A stretch of DNA of 64,000 nucleotides, from NCBI GenBank assembly GCA_013284265.1, contig JABTBR010000003.1, forward strand, positions 62,001 through 126,000, read 5' to 3'. Position numbers and translations under genes: made by a program. Source of the DNA: Oxalobacteraceae bacterium. GTDB taxonomy: Bacteria; Pseudomonadota; Gammaproteobacteria; Burkholderiales; Burkholderiaceae_D. How positions within the stretch are numbered: the stretch's first letter is position 1; each line of letters starts with the position of its first letter. The notes under the pieces are model-generated. The model made no database searches and was not told the origin of the DNA. It saw only the letters and a list, made by a program, of their open reading frames with translations. Positions 1-8,265 of this stretch are shown one piece after another.

Positions 1-765
1 TCGACCAAGGTTGGCAAGCAGATCCTGCAGATGGCGGGCCAGTCGAATCTGAAACGGGCCTGGACCGAGTTGGGCGGCAAGTCCGCCAATATCGTCTGCG
101 CCGACTGCCCGGACATCGACAACGCGGTTGCCTCGGCCATCGGTTCGATCTTTTTCAATCAGGGTGAAAGCTGCAATGCACCTTCGCGCCTATTTGTGGA
201 AGCATCGATCAAGGACCAGTTTATCGAAAAGGCTCTGGCGATGATGCCGGACTTTACTCCGGGCGATCCGCTCGACGAAGCCACCGTCATGGGCGCGATT
301 GTCGATGCGACCCAGCTGAAAACCGTGATGGGCTATATCGAGGCTGGCAAAACCGGCGGCGCCAGCCTGCTGTCGGGCGGCCGCCAGGTGCGTAATGAGA
401 GCGGTGGTTTTTATGTGGAGCCGACCCTGTTCGACAAGGTCGATTCGAACATGACGATCGCACGCGAAGAGATCTTCGGGCCGGTGCTGTCGGTGCTCAG
501 CTTCGATACCATCGGCGAGGCGGTCGAACAGGCCAACGCCACGCCTTACGGCTTGCAGGCAGCCGTGTGGACCGCCGATATCAGCAAGGCGATCCAGACC
601 GCGCGCGCGCTGCGGGCCGGCACCGTGCATGTGAACCAGTACGACGGGGACGACATTACCGTGCCGTTCGGCGGCTACAAGCAATCGGGCAATGGGCGTG
701 ACAAATCGCTGCATGCCTTCGATAAATACACGGAACTGAAGACGACCTGGATCCAGATCGGCTAA
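1..765 (+). CDS. puuC: gamma-glutamyl-gamma-aminobutyraldehyde dehydrogenase, PuuC type (5' end missing)
   Basis: NAD(P)-dependent aldehyde dehydrogenase, C-terminal half only; the reading frame is open from base 1, so the start lies outside the window. The motif ELGGKSANIV is followed by FNQGESCNAPSR, whose Cys (codon 172-174) is the catalytic nucleophile. The C-terminal stretch GGYKQSGNGRDKSLHAF and the ending TTWIQIG resemble E. coli PuuC, which oxidises gamma-glutamyl-gamma-aminobutyraldehyde in putrescine breakdown. The next gene starts 23 bp downstream and is a glutamine-synthetase-fold ligase, followed by a PuuB-like oxidase, which supports this substrate. The family is certain; the exact substrate is inferred from motifs and context. 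Confidence 0.88.
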   Translation, partial: STKVGKQILQMAGQSNLKRAWTELGGKSANIVCADCPDIDNAVASAIGSIFFNQGESCNAPSRLFVEASIKDQFIEKALAMMPDFTPGDPLDEATVMGAIVDATQLKTVMGYIEAGKTGGASLLSGGRQVRNESGGFYVEPTLFDKVDSNMTIAREEIFGPVLSVLSFDTIGEAVEQANATPYGLQAAVWTADISKAIQTARALRAGTVHVNQYDGDDITVPFGGYKQSGNGRDKSLHAFDKYTELKTTWIQIG

Positions 766-788
766 GTTCTGTACCGCAGAGAGATGCA

Positions 789-2153
789 ATGAGTACAAGC
801 AAACAGGCGGCGTCCCCAGTGACGCTGGCCGAGCAGCAGGCCGCGCTGGCCGGACAAGGCATCCGCTATGTGTTCGCCCAGTTCACCGACATTCACGGCG
901 GTGCCAAGGGCAAGCTGATTCCCCTGGCCCATCTGGACGATATCGTGTCGCCCGGCGCGGGCTTTTCCGGTCCGTCGATCTGGGGAACGGGCCTGCCGCG
1001 CACCGGGCCGCGCTCGGAATATTATGGCCGCGCCGATCTCTCCACCTTGCAGCCCATGCCCTGGTTGCCCGGCTATGCGCGGGTCGCGCTGGACGGGCAT
1101 GTGGCAGGCCAGCCTTTCGAGGTCTGTCCGCGCCAGATCCTGCGGCGCCAGGTGGCGCGGCTAGCCCAGCGCGGCTGGACTTTGAACGCCGGGCTGGAGC
1201 CGGAGTTCTTCCTGCTCCAGCGCGGCCCGAACGGCTACGACGCGGAGCCGGGCGATACGCTGGAAAAACCATCCTACGACAGCAAAAGCCTGCTGCGCCG
1301 CCGCTCCTTCCTGGAAAAGCTGACGGCATCGCTGGACGCCTGCGGCCTGGGCGTATTCCAGATCGACCATGAGGATGCCACCGGCCAGTTCGAAGTGAAC
1401 TACCGCTATGCGGATGCTCTGAAGGCTGCCGACAACTTCATGCTGTTCAAGATGGCGGCCCATCACATCGCCGAGGAGGAGGGCATGCTGTTCTCGATGA
1501 TGCCGAAACCGTTCGCCGATCGTCCCGGCAGCGGCCTGCATTTCCACCTGTCGCTGGCCGATGAGGCGGGCAAGCCTGTGTTCCCGGCCGATCAGGATGC
1601 GCGCGGTCTTGGCATGTCCGCGCTGGCCTACCACTTCATGGCAGGCCTGCTGCATCACGCGCCAGCATTGACGGCGTTGTGCGCGCCGACGGTGAATTCG
1701 TACAAACGCCTGATGTGCGGGCAGTCGCTGTCCGGCACCAGCTGGGCCCCGGCCTTTATCGGCTACGGCAACAACAACCGCACCACAGTCGCGCGGGTGG
1801 TCTATCAGCGCATCGAATGGCGCCTGCCGGACAGCTCGGCCAATCCCTACCTGGCGCTGGCTGGCGTGATCGCGGCGGGTCTCGATGGCATCGACCGCAA
1901 GCTCGATGCGGGCGATCCCGTCAATCTGGATGTGTATGAGATGAGCGATGCCGAGCGCACCGCGCTGGGGCTGGAAATCCTGCCGCAGAATCTGGGTGTC
2001 GCCACCGCCGCGCTGAAAGCCGATACGGTGCTCGGCGAGGCTTTGGGCACGGCGTTTGTCGATGAATTCGTGGCCCTGAAAAGCGCCGAGTGGATCGAGT
2101 ACAGCCAGCAGGTCAGCGCCTGGGAAACGGCGCGTTATCTGGAGCGCTTCTGA
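789..2153 (+). CDS. glutamine synthetase family gamma-glutamylamide ligase (GlnT-like)
   Basis: 454-residue protein of the glutamine synthetase fold. Visible motifs are EPEFF (about residue 138, metal ligands), the glycine-rich GSGLHFHLSL corresponding to the ATP/glutamate loop, VNSYKRL, and GNNNRTT with WRLPDSSANPYLALA near the C-terminus. The N-terminal FTDIHGGAKGKLIP resembles GlnT / GlnA-like amine ligases more than housekeeping GlnA, and no adenylylation-site region typical of GlnA is obvious. Position between puuC and a PuuB-like oxidase suggests it glutamylates an amine. It differs clearly from the second ligase at 3476, so the two may handle different amines. Specificity cannot be read from sequence. 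Confidence 0.82.
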   Translation: MSTSKQAASPVTLAEQQAALAGQGIRYVFAQFTDIHGGAKGKLIPLAHLDDIVSPGAGFSGPSIWGTGLPRTGPRSEYYGRADLSTLQPMPWLPGYARVALDGHVAGQPFEVCPRQILRRQVARLAQRGWTLNAGLEPEFFLLQRGPNGYDAEPGDTLEKPSYDSKSLLRRRSFLEKLTASLDACGLGVFQIDHEDATGQFEVNYRYADALKAADNFMLFKMAAHHIAEEEGMLFSMMPKPFADRPGSGLHFHLSLADEAGKPVFPADQDARGLGMSALAYHFMAGLLHHAPALTALCAPTVNSYKRLMCGQSLSGTSWAPAFIGYGNNNRTTVARVVYQRIEWRLPDSSANPYLALAGVIAAGLDGIDRKLDAGDPVNLDVYEMSDAERTALGLEILPQNLGVATAALKADTVLGEALGTAFVDEFVALKSAEWIEYSQQVSAWETARYLERF

Positions 2154-2154
2154 C

Positions 2155-3453
2155 ATGCTGCTCAAGCGCGATGAAAAGCTGACCGAGAATTCCTACTACG
2201 AAGCGAGCGTGCGGCGGCCCGCGCCCCTGCCCGCGCTGGCTGGCCGGATGACGGCTGACGTGTGCGTGATCGGTGCCGGCCTGGCGGGCCTGTCGGCCGC
2301 GCTGGAGCTGCGCGCGCGCGGCCTGTCGGTGGTGGTGCTCGAAGCGCAGACGGCCGGCTGGGGCGCCTCCGGGCGCAATGGCGGACAGGCCATCGTCGGC
2401 TATGCCAGCGATGAATCCATCGAAGCCCAGTTTGGCCTGGATGATGCGCGCACGGCCTGGCAGGTGACGGTGGACGCGCTCGATCTGCTGCGCGAGCGCA
2501 TCGCCACGCACGAGATCGATTGCGATTTCGTGTCCGGTTATCTCAGTCTTGCCGTCAATGCGAAAAAAGCGGCGGAGCTGGTCAAGTCCACGGCGGAGCT
2601 GGAGCGCCGCTACGGCTATGCTATGCAGACGGTGGCGCCGGACCAGGTGGGCGAATGGATAGCGAGCGAGCGTTTTCATTCCGGCGTGTTCGATCCGCGT
2701 TCTGGCCATCTGCATCCGCTCAAGTACTGCCTGGGACTGGCGCGTGCGGCGCGCGAAGCCGGTGCACAGATCTTCGAACACTCGCCGGTGGTACAGGTCG
2801 AGCGCGGCGTTCGCCCGGTGGTGCGCACCTCTCAAGGCGAGGTGGCCTGCGACTTCGTCGTCATGGCCGGTAACGTCTATCTGAACGAATACGGCAAGGC
2901 GGTAGCGCCGGAGATCGGCGCGCGCATCATGCCGGTGGGGACTTACATCATCGCCACCGAGCCGATGGAAGCGGGCCGCGCCGAGGCGCTGATACGCCAG
3001 CGTGCGGCCGTCTGCGACACCAATTTCGTGCTCGACTATTTCCGTCCCACGGCCGACCACCGCATGCTGTTCGGCGGCCGCGTCAGCTACAGCGGGGCCA
3101 CGCCGATGAACCTGGCGGGCAGCATGCGCCAGCGGATGCTGGCGGTGTTTCCGCAGCTGAGCGACCTGGCCGTGCCGCACGCCTGGGGCGGCTTTGTCGA
3201 CATCACCATGAATCGCGGGCCGGACTTCGGCCGGGTCGATTCCAACATCTATTATTTGCAGGGCTTTTCCGGCCATGGACTGGCGCTGACCGGCATGGCC
3301 GGACAGCTGGCGGCCGAGGCGATCGCCGGCCAGGCGGGCCGCTTCGATCTGCTGGCGCGCCTGCGCCACCATGCCTTCCCGGGCGGGCCGGCGATGCGCA
3401 CGCCCGCGCTGGTGCTGGGCATGCTGTACCACCGCATCAGGGATTTGCTGTAG
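2155..3453 (+). CDS. puuB: FAD-dependent oxidoreductase, gamma-glutamylputrescine oxidase type
   Basis: 432 residues, DAO-type flavoprotein. The N-terminal Rossmann motif VCVIGAGLAGLSAALELRARG (about residues 38-58) binds FAD; GWGASGRNGGQ follows, as in PuuB/OrdL enzymes that oxidise the primary amine of gamma-glutamylputrescine to the aldehyde with H2O2 release. The C-terminal FSGHGLALTGMAGQLAAEAI is the conserved FAD-contact loop. The ATG is one base after the upstream ligase stop (TGACATG), indicating translational coupling. The product aldehyde would be the substrate of the dehydrogenase at the window start. Confidence 0.86.
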   Translation: MLLKRDEKLTENSYYEASVRRPAPLPALAGRMTADVCVIGAGLAGLSAALELRARGLSVVVLEAQTAGWGASGRNGGQAIVGYASDESIEAQFGLDDARTAWQVTVDALDLLRERIATHEIDCDFVSGYLSLAVNAKKAAELVKSTAELERRYGYAMQTVAPDQVGEWIASERFHSGVFDPRSGHLHPLKYCLGLARAAREAGAQIFEHSPVVQVERGVRPVVRTSQGEVACDFVVMAGNVYLNEYGKAVAPEIGARIMPVGTYIIATEPMEAGRAEALIRQRAAVCDTNFVLDYFRPTADHRMLFGGRVSYSGATPMNLAGSMRQRMLAVFPQLSDLAVPHAWGGFVDITMNRGPDFGRVDSNIYYLQGFSGHGLALTGMAGQLAAEAIAGQAGRFDLLARLRHHAFPGGPAMRTPALVLGMLYHRIRDLL

Positions 3454-3475
3454 CGTTGTCTTTCAGGAGAAACAA

Positions 3476-4813
3476 ATGAGCCAGGCCATGCGCGATTTTC
3501 TGCGCGACCGTAATATCCACGAAGTCGAATGCGTTATCGCCGATATGACCGGCATCGCCCGCGGCAAGATCCTGCCCAAGGACCTGTTCCTGAGCGAGGG
3601 CGAGATGCGCTTGCCCAAGAGCGTATTGCTGAACACCGTCAATGGCGAGCAGCCCAACAATACGCCCTACACCGGCGCCACCGATCCGGACATGATCTGC
3701 GTGCCGGATCTGGCCACGCTGCGCCAGGTGCCATGGGCGGCCGAGTCGGTCGCGCTGGTGATCCACGACTGCCAGAATTTCGACGGCTCGCCGGTGGGCC
3801 TGTCGCCGCGCGCGGTACTGCGCAAGGTGCTGGCGCTATACCGTGAGCGTGGCTGGCAACCCGTGGTGGCGCCGGAGATGGAGTTCTATCTGGTGGCGCG
3901 CAGCGCCAATCCGCATGAGCCGCTGGTGCCGCCGCTGGGCCGCAGCGGCAAGACCGAGTCGGGCCGCCAATCGTATTCGATCGACGCGGTGAACGACTTC
4001 GATCCCTTCTTCCTGGAGCTATCCGCTTTCTGCAAGCAGCACGAGCTGGGTGTGGAAACGCTGATCCACGAAGCCGGCGCGGGCCAGATGGAGATCAACT
4101 TCACCCATGGCGATGCGCTGGAGCTGGCCGACCGCGTGTTCCTGTTCAAGCGCGCCGTGCGCGAGACCGCGCTGCGGCACGGGATCTTCGCCACCTTCAT
4201 GGCCAAGCCGATGGAAGCCGAGCCGGGCAGCGCCATGCATATTCACCAGAGCGTGCTGTCCAGCGCCGACGGCACGAATATCTTCAGCCTGGCCGATGGC
4301 ACGGCCAGCCCGCTGTTCTTCAACTATATCGCCGGGCTGGAAAAATACACGGCGGCGGCCACGCTGCTGCTGGCGCCGCACGTCAATTCCTACCGCCGCC
4401 TGTCGCGCTTCATGTCGGCGCCGACCAATGTGCACTGGGGCTATGACAACCGTACCTGCGGCTTCCGCATTCCGAATTCGAACGCGGCCAACCGCCGGGT
4501 GGAAAACCGCGTGCCGGGCGTGGACGTCAATCCCTATCTGGCGATGGCGGCCACGCTGGCCTGCGGCTATCTGGGCATGACGGAAAATCTGCAGCCGTCC
4601 GCGCCCACCGCCGACAGCGCCGAGCATGTGCATGACCAGTTGCCGCGCAATCTGGAGGACGCGATCCTGCGCCTGCGCGAATGTGTGCCGCTCAGCGACA
4701 TTCTGGGCGAGCTGTTCGTGCGCGCATTCTGCGAGGTGAAGGAACTGGAATTTGCCACCTACAGCCGGGTGATCAGCTCGTGGGAGCGCGAGCATCTGAT
4801 GCTGCTGGTATAG
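3476..4813 (+). CDS. puuA: gamma-glutamylputrescine synthetase (PuuA-type, glutamine synthetase fold)
   Basis: 445 residues from ATG 3476, chosen because AGGAG lies 7 bases upstream; an upstream in-frame ATG at 3371 would overlap the puuB 3' end. The N-terminal VECVIADMTGIARGKILPKDLF is characteristic of PuuA/PauA polyamine ligases. Conserved glutamine-synthetase motifs are visible: PEMEFYL, GAGQMEINF, KPM then EPGSAMHIHQS, VNSYRRL and WGYDNRTCGFRIP. The family condenses glutamate with putrescine using ATP. This is the second ligase of the operon and the closer match to known PuuA. Confidence 0.87.
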   Translation: MSQAMRDFLRDRNIHEVECVIADMTGIARGKILPKDLFLSEGEMRLPKSVLLNTVNGEQPNNTPYTGATDPDMICVPDLATLRQVPWAAESVALVIHDCQNFDGSPVGLSPRAVLRKVLALYRERGWQPVVAPEMEFYLVARSANPHEPLVPPLGRSGKTESGRQSYSIDAVNDFDPFFLELSAFCKQHELGVETLIHEAGAGQMEINFTHGDALELADRVFLFKRAVRETALRHGIFATFMAKPMEAEPGSAMHIHQSVLSSADGTNIFSLADGTASPLFFNYIAGLEKYTAAATLLLAPHVNSYRRLSRFMSAPTNVHWGYDNRTCGFRIPNSNAANRRVENRVPGVDVNPYLAMAATLACGYLGMTENLQPSAPTADSAEHVHDQLPRNLEDAILRLRECVPLSDILGELFVRAFCEVKELEFATYSRVISSWEREHLMLLV

Positions 4814-4855
4814 CGGCGATGTGGACGCACACGGCACCGGCAGTGAGTTGAGGAG

Positions 4856-6226
4856 ATGGCTATGCAGGCGGATACAAGGCAGGGACTGAACTGGGCGCGG
4901 GCCCAGGCACTGGCGGCGGCCGAGCGCGCCAGCTTCATCGTACGCAATCCACTGTCGGCGGCGTTGGCCGCGCAGGCGGGCCAGCATATGCTGTTCGGTG
5001 TGCCGATGCACTGGATGAAGGATTGGTCCACCCCGTTCGCGTTGACGGTGCGCGATGCGCAGGGCGCGCACTTCCGCGATGCGGACGGCCACCAGTATGT
5101 GGACTTCTGCCTGGGCGATACGGGCGCGATGTTCGGCCACGCGCCGGCGCCAGTGGCGCAGGCGATCGCACGCCAGGCCGGGCGCGGCTACACGGCCATG
5201 CTGCCGTCCGAGGATGCGGCGCCGGTGGCCACTGAGCTGGCGCGCCGCTTCGGCCTGCCGTACTGGCAGTTTGCGCTGTCGGCTTCCGATGCCAACCGCT
5301 TCGTCATTCGCTGGCTGCGTGCGGCCACGGGGCGCAGCAAGATCCTGGTGTTCAACGGCTGTTATCACGGCACCGTGGACGATGTGTTTGTCGATCTGGT
5401 CGACGGCGTGCCGGTGCAGCGCGACAGCCTGCTGGGGCAGGTGCACGATCTGACCGGCACCACGGTGGTGGTCGAGTTCAATGACCTGCCTGCGCTGGAA
5501 GCGGCGCTGCTCAAGGGCGATATCGCCTGCGTGCTGGCCGAGCCGGTGATGACGAATATCGGCATGGTGCTGCCGCAGCCGGGCTACTGGCTGGCGGCGC
5601 AGGAACTGATACGCAGGCATGGCGCCTTGTTGGTGCTCGATGAAACCCATACCATCAGCAGCGGCCCGGCGGGCTATGCGCAGGCGCATGGGCTGGCGCC
5701 GGATGCGCTGGTGCTGGGTAAGCCGATAGGTGGCGGGATTCCCTGCGCGGTGTATGGCTTTACGGAGGCGGTGGCGCGGCGGGTGGAGCGGGCCAAGCGC
5801 GAGGCGCCGCCTGGGCACTCCGGCGTGGGGACCACGCTGAGCGCGAATATGTTCGCGATGGCGGCCATGCGCGCCAATCTGGAGCAGGTGATGACGGAGG
5901 CGGCGTATGCGGCGATGTTTGCGCTGGCGGCTCAGTTGGCGGCGGGCCTGCGCGCGGTGATTGCGCGGCATCGCTTACCGTGGTGTGTGACGCAGGTGGG
6001 GGCGCGCACCGAGTTTCAGTTTACGGCCAGTGCGCCGCATAACGGCAGCGCGGCGGGGGCGGTGCTGGATGGGGAGCTGGAGCAGATTATTCATCTATAT
6101 CTGCTTAACCGCGGCTATCTGATCACCCCATTCCACAATATGCTGCTGGTGTGTCCGCAGACGACGGTGGATGAGGTGGCGGGATTGATACGGGCTTTTG
6201 ATGATTGCGTTGAGGCGCTGGTGTAG
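4856..6226 (+). CDS. class III (aspartate aminotransferase superfamily) PLP-dependent aminotransferase
   Basis: 456 residues. PLP fold type I: GCYHGTVDD contacts the cofactor, LDETHTISSGPAG carries the PLP-pyridine Asp, and LGKPIGGG holds the Schiff-base Lys289. Overall organisation resembles glutamate-1-semialdehyde-aminomutase-like members found beside puu genes. In this operon it may transaminate GABA or another omega-amine produced from putrescine, but the substrate is inferred from context only. It ends the operon; the gap of 42 bp after puuA contains GAGGAG about 5 bases before the ATG, so it may be separately translated from the same transcript. A second in-frame ATG lies 6 bases in. 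Confidence 0.82.
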   Translation: MAMQADTRQGLNWARAQALAAAERASFIVRNPLSAALAAQAGQHMLFGVPMHWMKDWSTPFALTVRDAQGAHFRDADGHQYVDFCLGDTGAMFGHAPAPVAQAIARQAGRGYTAMLPSEDAAPVATELARRFGLPYWQFALSASDANRFVIRWLRAATGRSKILVFNGCYHGTVDDVFVDLVDGVPVQRDSLLGQVHDLTGTTVVVEFNDLPALEAALLKGDIACVLAEPVMTNIGMVLPQPGYWLAAQELIRRHGALLVLDETHTISSGPAGYAQAHGLAPDALVLGKPIGGGIPCAVYGFTEAVARRVERAKREAPPGHSGVGTTLSANMFAMAAMRANLEQVMTEAAYAAMFALAAQLAAGLRAVIARHRLPWCVTQVGARTEFQFTASAPHNGSAAGAVLDGELEQIIHLYLLNRGYLITPFHNMLLVCPQTTVDEVAGLIRAFDDCVEALV

Positions 6227-6250
6227 CGAGTGGAAGGGGCACGGCGTAGT

Positions 6251-6354
6251 TAAAACCCAAGGCGTAACCCTGGGGTCTGACCCCAGGGTCCGGGGAGGGG
6301 CTACGCCCCGCCTATCCCGATGGGACAGGCCCCCGGCTCTTTGCCGTGGGTTTA
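6251..6354. repeat. dispersed palindromic repeat, copy 1 (long form)
   Basis: About 104 bp between convergent genes. It begins AAACCCAAGGCGTAACCC, contains the hairpin CTGGGGTCTGACCCCAG and the module CCGGGGAGGGGC ... GCCCCGCC with TCCC ... GGGA, and ends GGCTCTTTGCCGTGGGTTT, so both outer ends form inverted AAACCCA / TGGGTTT arms. Four other copies lie at 29776, 42935, 58916 and 60404. It sits after the aminotransferase stop and before the panB stop and could also act as a bidirectional terminator. Confidence 0.85.
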
Positions 6355-6378
6355 AGCATGCACCGTGGCGCGCCTGCT

Positions 6379-7257
6379 TTAGAAGCAGTGCTCAGCCGCC
6401 GGGAAGCTGCTGTCCTTGACGGCCTGCACATAGGCGGCAACGGCGGCGTCAATGCTGCTCTGGCCTTCCATGAAGTTCTTCACGAAACGCGCTTTGCGGC
6501 CCGGGAATACGCCCAGCAGGTCGTGCATCACCAGCACCTGGCCGGAGCAGTCGGGACCGGCGCCGATGCCGATGGTCGGCATCAACAGCAGGTCGGTGAC
6601 TTCCTTGCCCAGCTGCGTGGGAATCGCCTCCAGCACCACCATGGCCGCGCCGGCGGCCTGCAGCTTGAGCGCGTCGCTCTTGAGCTGGTCGGCGCTTTCG
6701 ATGGTCTTGCCTTGCACCTTGTAGCCACCCAGCTGGTGCACCGACTGCGGCGTCAGGCCGAGGTGGGCGCAGACCGGGACCGAGCGCTCGGTCAGGAAAC
6801 GCACGGTGTCGGCCAGCCAGGCGCCGCCTTCGAGCTTGACCATGTGGGCGCCGGCCTGCATCAGCAGCACGGCGTTGTGGAAGGCCGCTTCCGGGGTGGC
6901 GTAGCTGCCGAAGGGCATATCGGCCAGGATCATGGCGGACTTGCTGCCGCGCGCGACGGCGGCGGTGTGGTAGGCCACTTCGGCCACGGTCACGGGCAGG
7001 GTGGAGTGGTGGCCGTTGCAGACCATGCCGAGCGAGTCGCCGATCAGCAGCACTTCCACGCCGCAGCGGTCCATCAACGAGGCAAAGCTGGCGTCATAGC
7101 AGGTGAGCATGCTGATTTTCTCGCCGGCGGCGCGCAGCGCGTTCAGCGCAGGGATGGTGACAGCCTTGGTAGCGACCGGCTTGGCCGGCGCAGGCGTCGT
7201 AGCGGCGGCAGGCTTTTGGCTTGCTGCCAGTTCGTTTCCTTGCAAATAACCAGACAT
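6379..7257 (-). CDS. panB: 3-methyl-2-oxobutanoate hydroxymethyltransferase (ketopantoate hydroxymethyltransferase)
   Basis: 292 residues. PanB makes ketopantoate from 2-oxoisovalerate and methylene-tetrahydrofolate in pantothenate/CoA synthesis. Hallmarks: [22 protein letters not shown] with metal-binding Asp, and KLEGG. An Ala/Pro-rich N-terminal extension of roughly 35 residues precedes the TIM-barrel start (VTIPALNAL), so the protein is longer than typical PanB of about 264-270 residues; an internal start is possible but no better ribosome site is obvious. A partner panC is not in the window. It lies downstream of folK in a minus-strand run of housekeeping genes. Confidence 0.95.
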   Translation of the reverse strand: MSGYLQGNELAASQKPAAATTPAPAKPVATKAVTIPALNALRAAGEKISMLTCYDASFASLMDRCGVEVLLIGDSLGMVCNGHHSTLPVTVAEVAYHTAAVARGSKSAMILADMPFGSYATPEAAFHNAVLLMQAGAHMVKLEGGAWLADTVRFLTERSVPVCAHLGLTPQSVHQLGGYKVQGKTIESADQLKSDALKLQAAGAAMVVLEAIPTQLGKEVTDLLLMPTIGIGAGPDCSGQVLVMHDLLGVFPGRKARFVKNFMEGQSSIDAAVAAYVQAVKDSSFPAAEHCF

Positions 7258-7346
7258 GGTAAATCCTTCGAATGAAATAGGGACAGACCGCGAGATTGTA
7301 GTCGCTTGCGCGCAAACCTGCCCGAGGCAGGCCTCTAGCTTCGGAC

Positions 7347-7694
7347 TTAGCTGCGGAAGATGAAGTAGACGGCGCCCACCAGGCAGAGTCCGGCCCAGAG
7401 GTAGTCGAGTTTGAAAGGTTGATTCATATAGAACATCGCGAAGGGTACGAACACCGTCAGCGTGATGGCTTCCTGCATGATCTTCAGCTGCGCCAGGCTG
7501 TACTGGCTAAAGCCGATGCGGTTGGCCGGCACCTGCAGCAGGTACTCGAACAGGGCGATGCCCCAGCTGATCAGGGCGGCGATCCACCAGGCTTTGCTGG
7601 ACAGGCTTTTCAGGTGGCCGTACCAGGCGATCGTCATGAACACGTTCGACAGTGTCAGCAGGCCGACGGTCTGGACGATGACGGGAATTTGCAT
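7347..7694 (-). CDS. DUF486 / DMT-superfamily small membrane protein
   Basis: 115 residues with four predicted hydrophobic helices (about residues 5-25, 35-52, 70-88, 95-113). The sequence IAWYGHLK near residue 23 and the central [15 protein letters not shown] are typical of DUF486 proteins, related to half-size drug/metabolite transporters. The function of this family is not established. It follows folK after 2 bp and is probably cotranscribed with it; panB begins 89 bp further on. Confidence 0.85.
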   Translation of the reverse strand: MQIPVIVQTVGLLTLSNVFMTIAWYGHLKSLSSKAWWIAALISWGIALFEYLLQVPANRIGFSQYSLAQLKIMQEAITLTVFVPFAMFYMNQPFKLDYLWAGLCLVGAVYFIFRS

Positions 7695-7696
7695 GC

Positions 7697-8230
7697 TCAG
7701 TCCAGACGTTCGATGCCCTGATCGGCCACGGCCGCCAGGAAGCTGTGGGCCGGGCCCTTGCCGGGAATGCGCACCTGCGGCGCCAGCGCCAGTAGCGGCA
7801 CCAGCACGAAGGCGCGATCGCTCATGCGCGGGTGCGGGACGTCCAGCGTGGGGCTGGCGATCTGGGCGTCGCCATACAGCAGCAAGTCCAGGTCCAGCGT
7901 GCGCGGCGCGTTGTAGTAGGGACGTTCGCGCCCGTGCGCCTGCTCGATCGCCTGCAGGGCGCGCAGCAGGGCTTCGGCGTCGAGCGTGGTGTCGACGCGG
8001 GCGACCGCGTTCAGGTAGTCGTCGCCGCTCGAATCGATGGGGGCGGTGCGGTACAGGCCGGACACGCTGTGCAGCGTGCTGGCGGGCAGGCGGCCCAGCC
8101 GGTCGATGGCGTCGGCCACGTGGCCGCGCGCATCGCCCAGGTTGGCGCCGATGCCGATGTAGGCGATTACCGCCTGGCCGCTGGCGCCGCCGCCAGGGCC
8201 GGTGCCGCCGGCGTTATCAATGCTGCTCAT
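7697..8230 (-). CDS. folK: 2-amino-4-hydroxy-6-hydroxymethyldihydropteridine pyrophosphokinase
   Basis: 177 residues. The HPPK start AYIGIGANLGD, the LYRTAPID segment and the family signature APRTLDLDLLLYGD (metal-binding Asp pair) are all present. It pyrophosphorylates hydroxymethyl-dihydropterin in folate synthesis. The first approximately 20 residues are a Gly/Ala-rich leader before the fold begins. It sits directly after pcnB in the same orientation, an arrangement common in proteobacteria. Confidence 0.95.
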   Translation of the reverse strand: MSSIDNAGGTGPGGGASGQAVIAYIGIGANLGDARGHVADAIDRLGRLPASTLHSVSGLYRTAPIDSSGDDYLNAVARVDTTLDAEALLRALQAIEQAHGRERPYYNAPRTLDLDLLLYGDAQIASPTLDVPHPRMSDRAFVLVPLLALAPQVRIPGKGPAHSFLAAVADQGIERLD

Positions 8231-8265
8231 GGTGCGCTCAGTGTCAGAGGATCGATGGCAGTGGC

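Noticed and set aside
4019..5971. 650-codon open frame on the minus strand opposite puuA and the aminotransferase
   Set aside because: Its composition is His/Arg/Gln-rich, it covers two well-supported genes, and no domain is recognisable; it is a product of high GC third positions.
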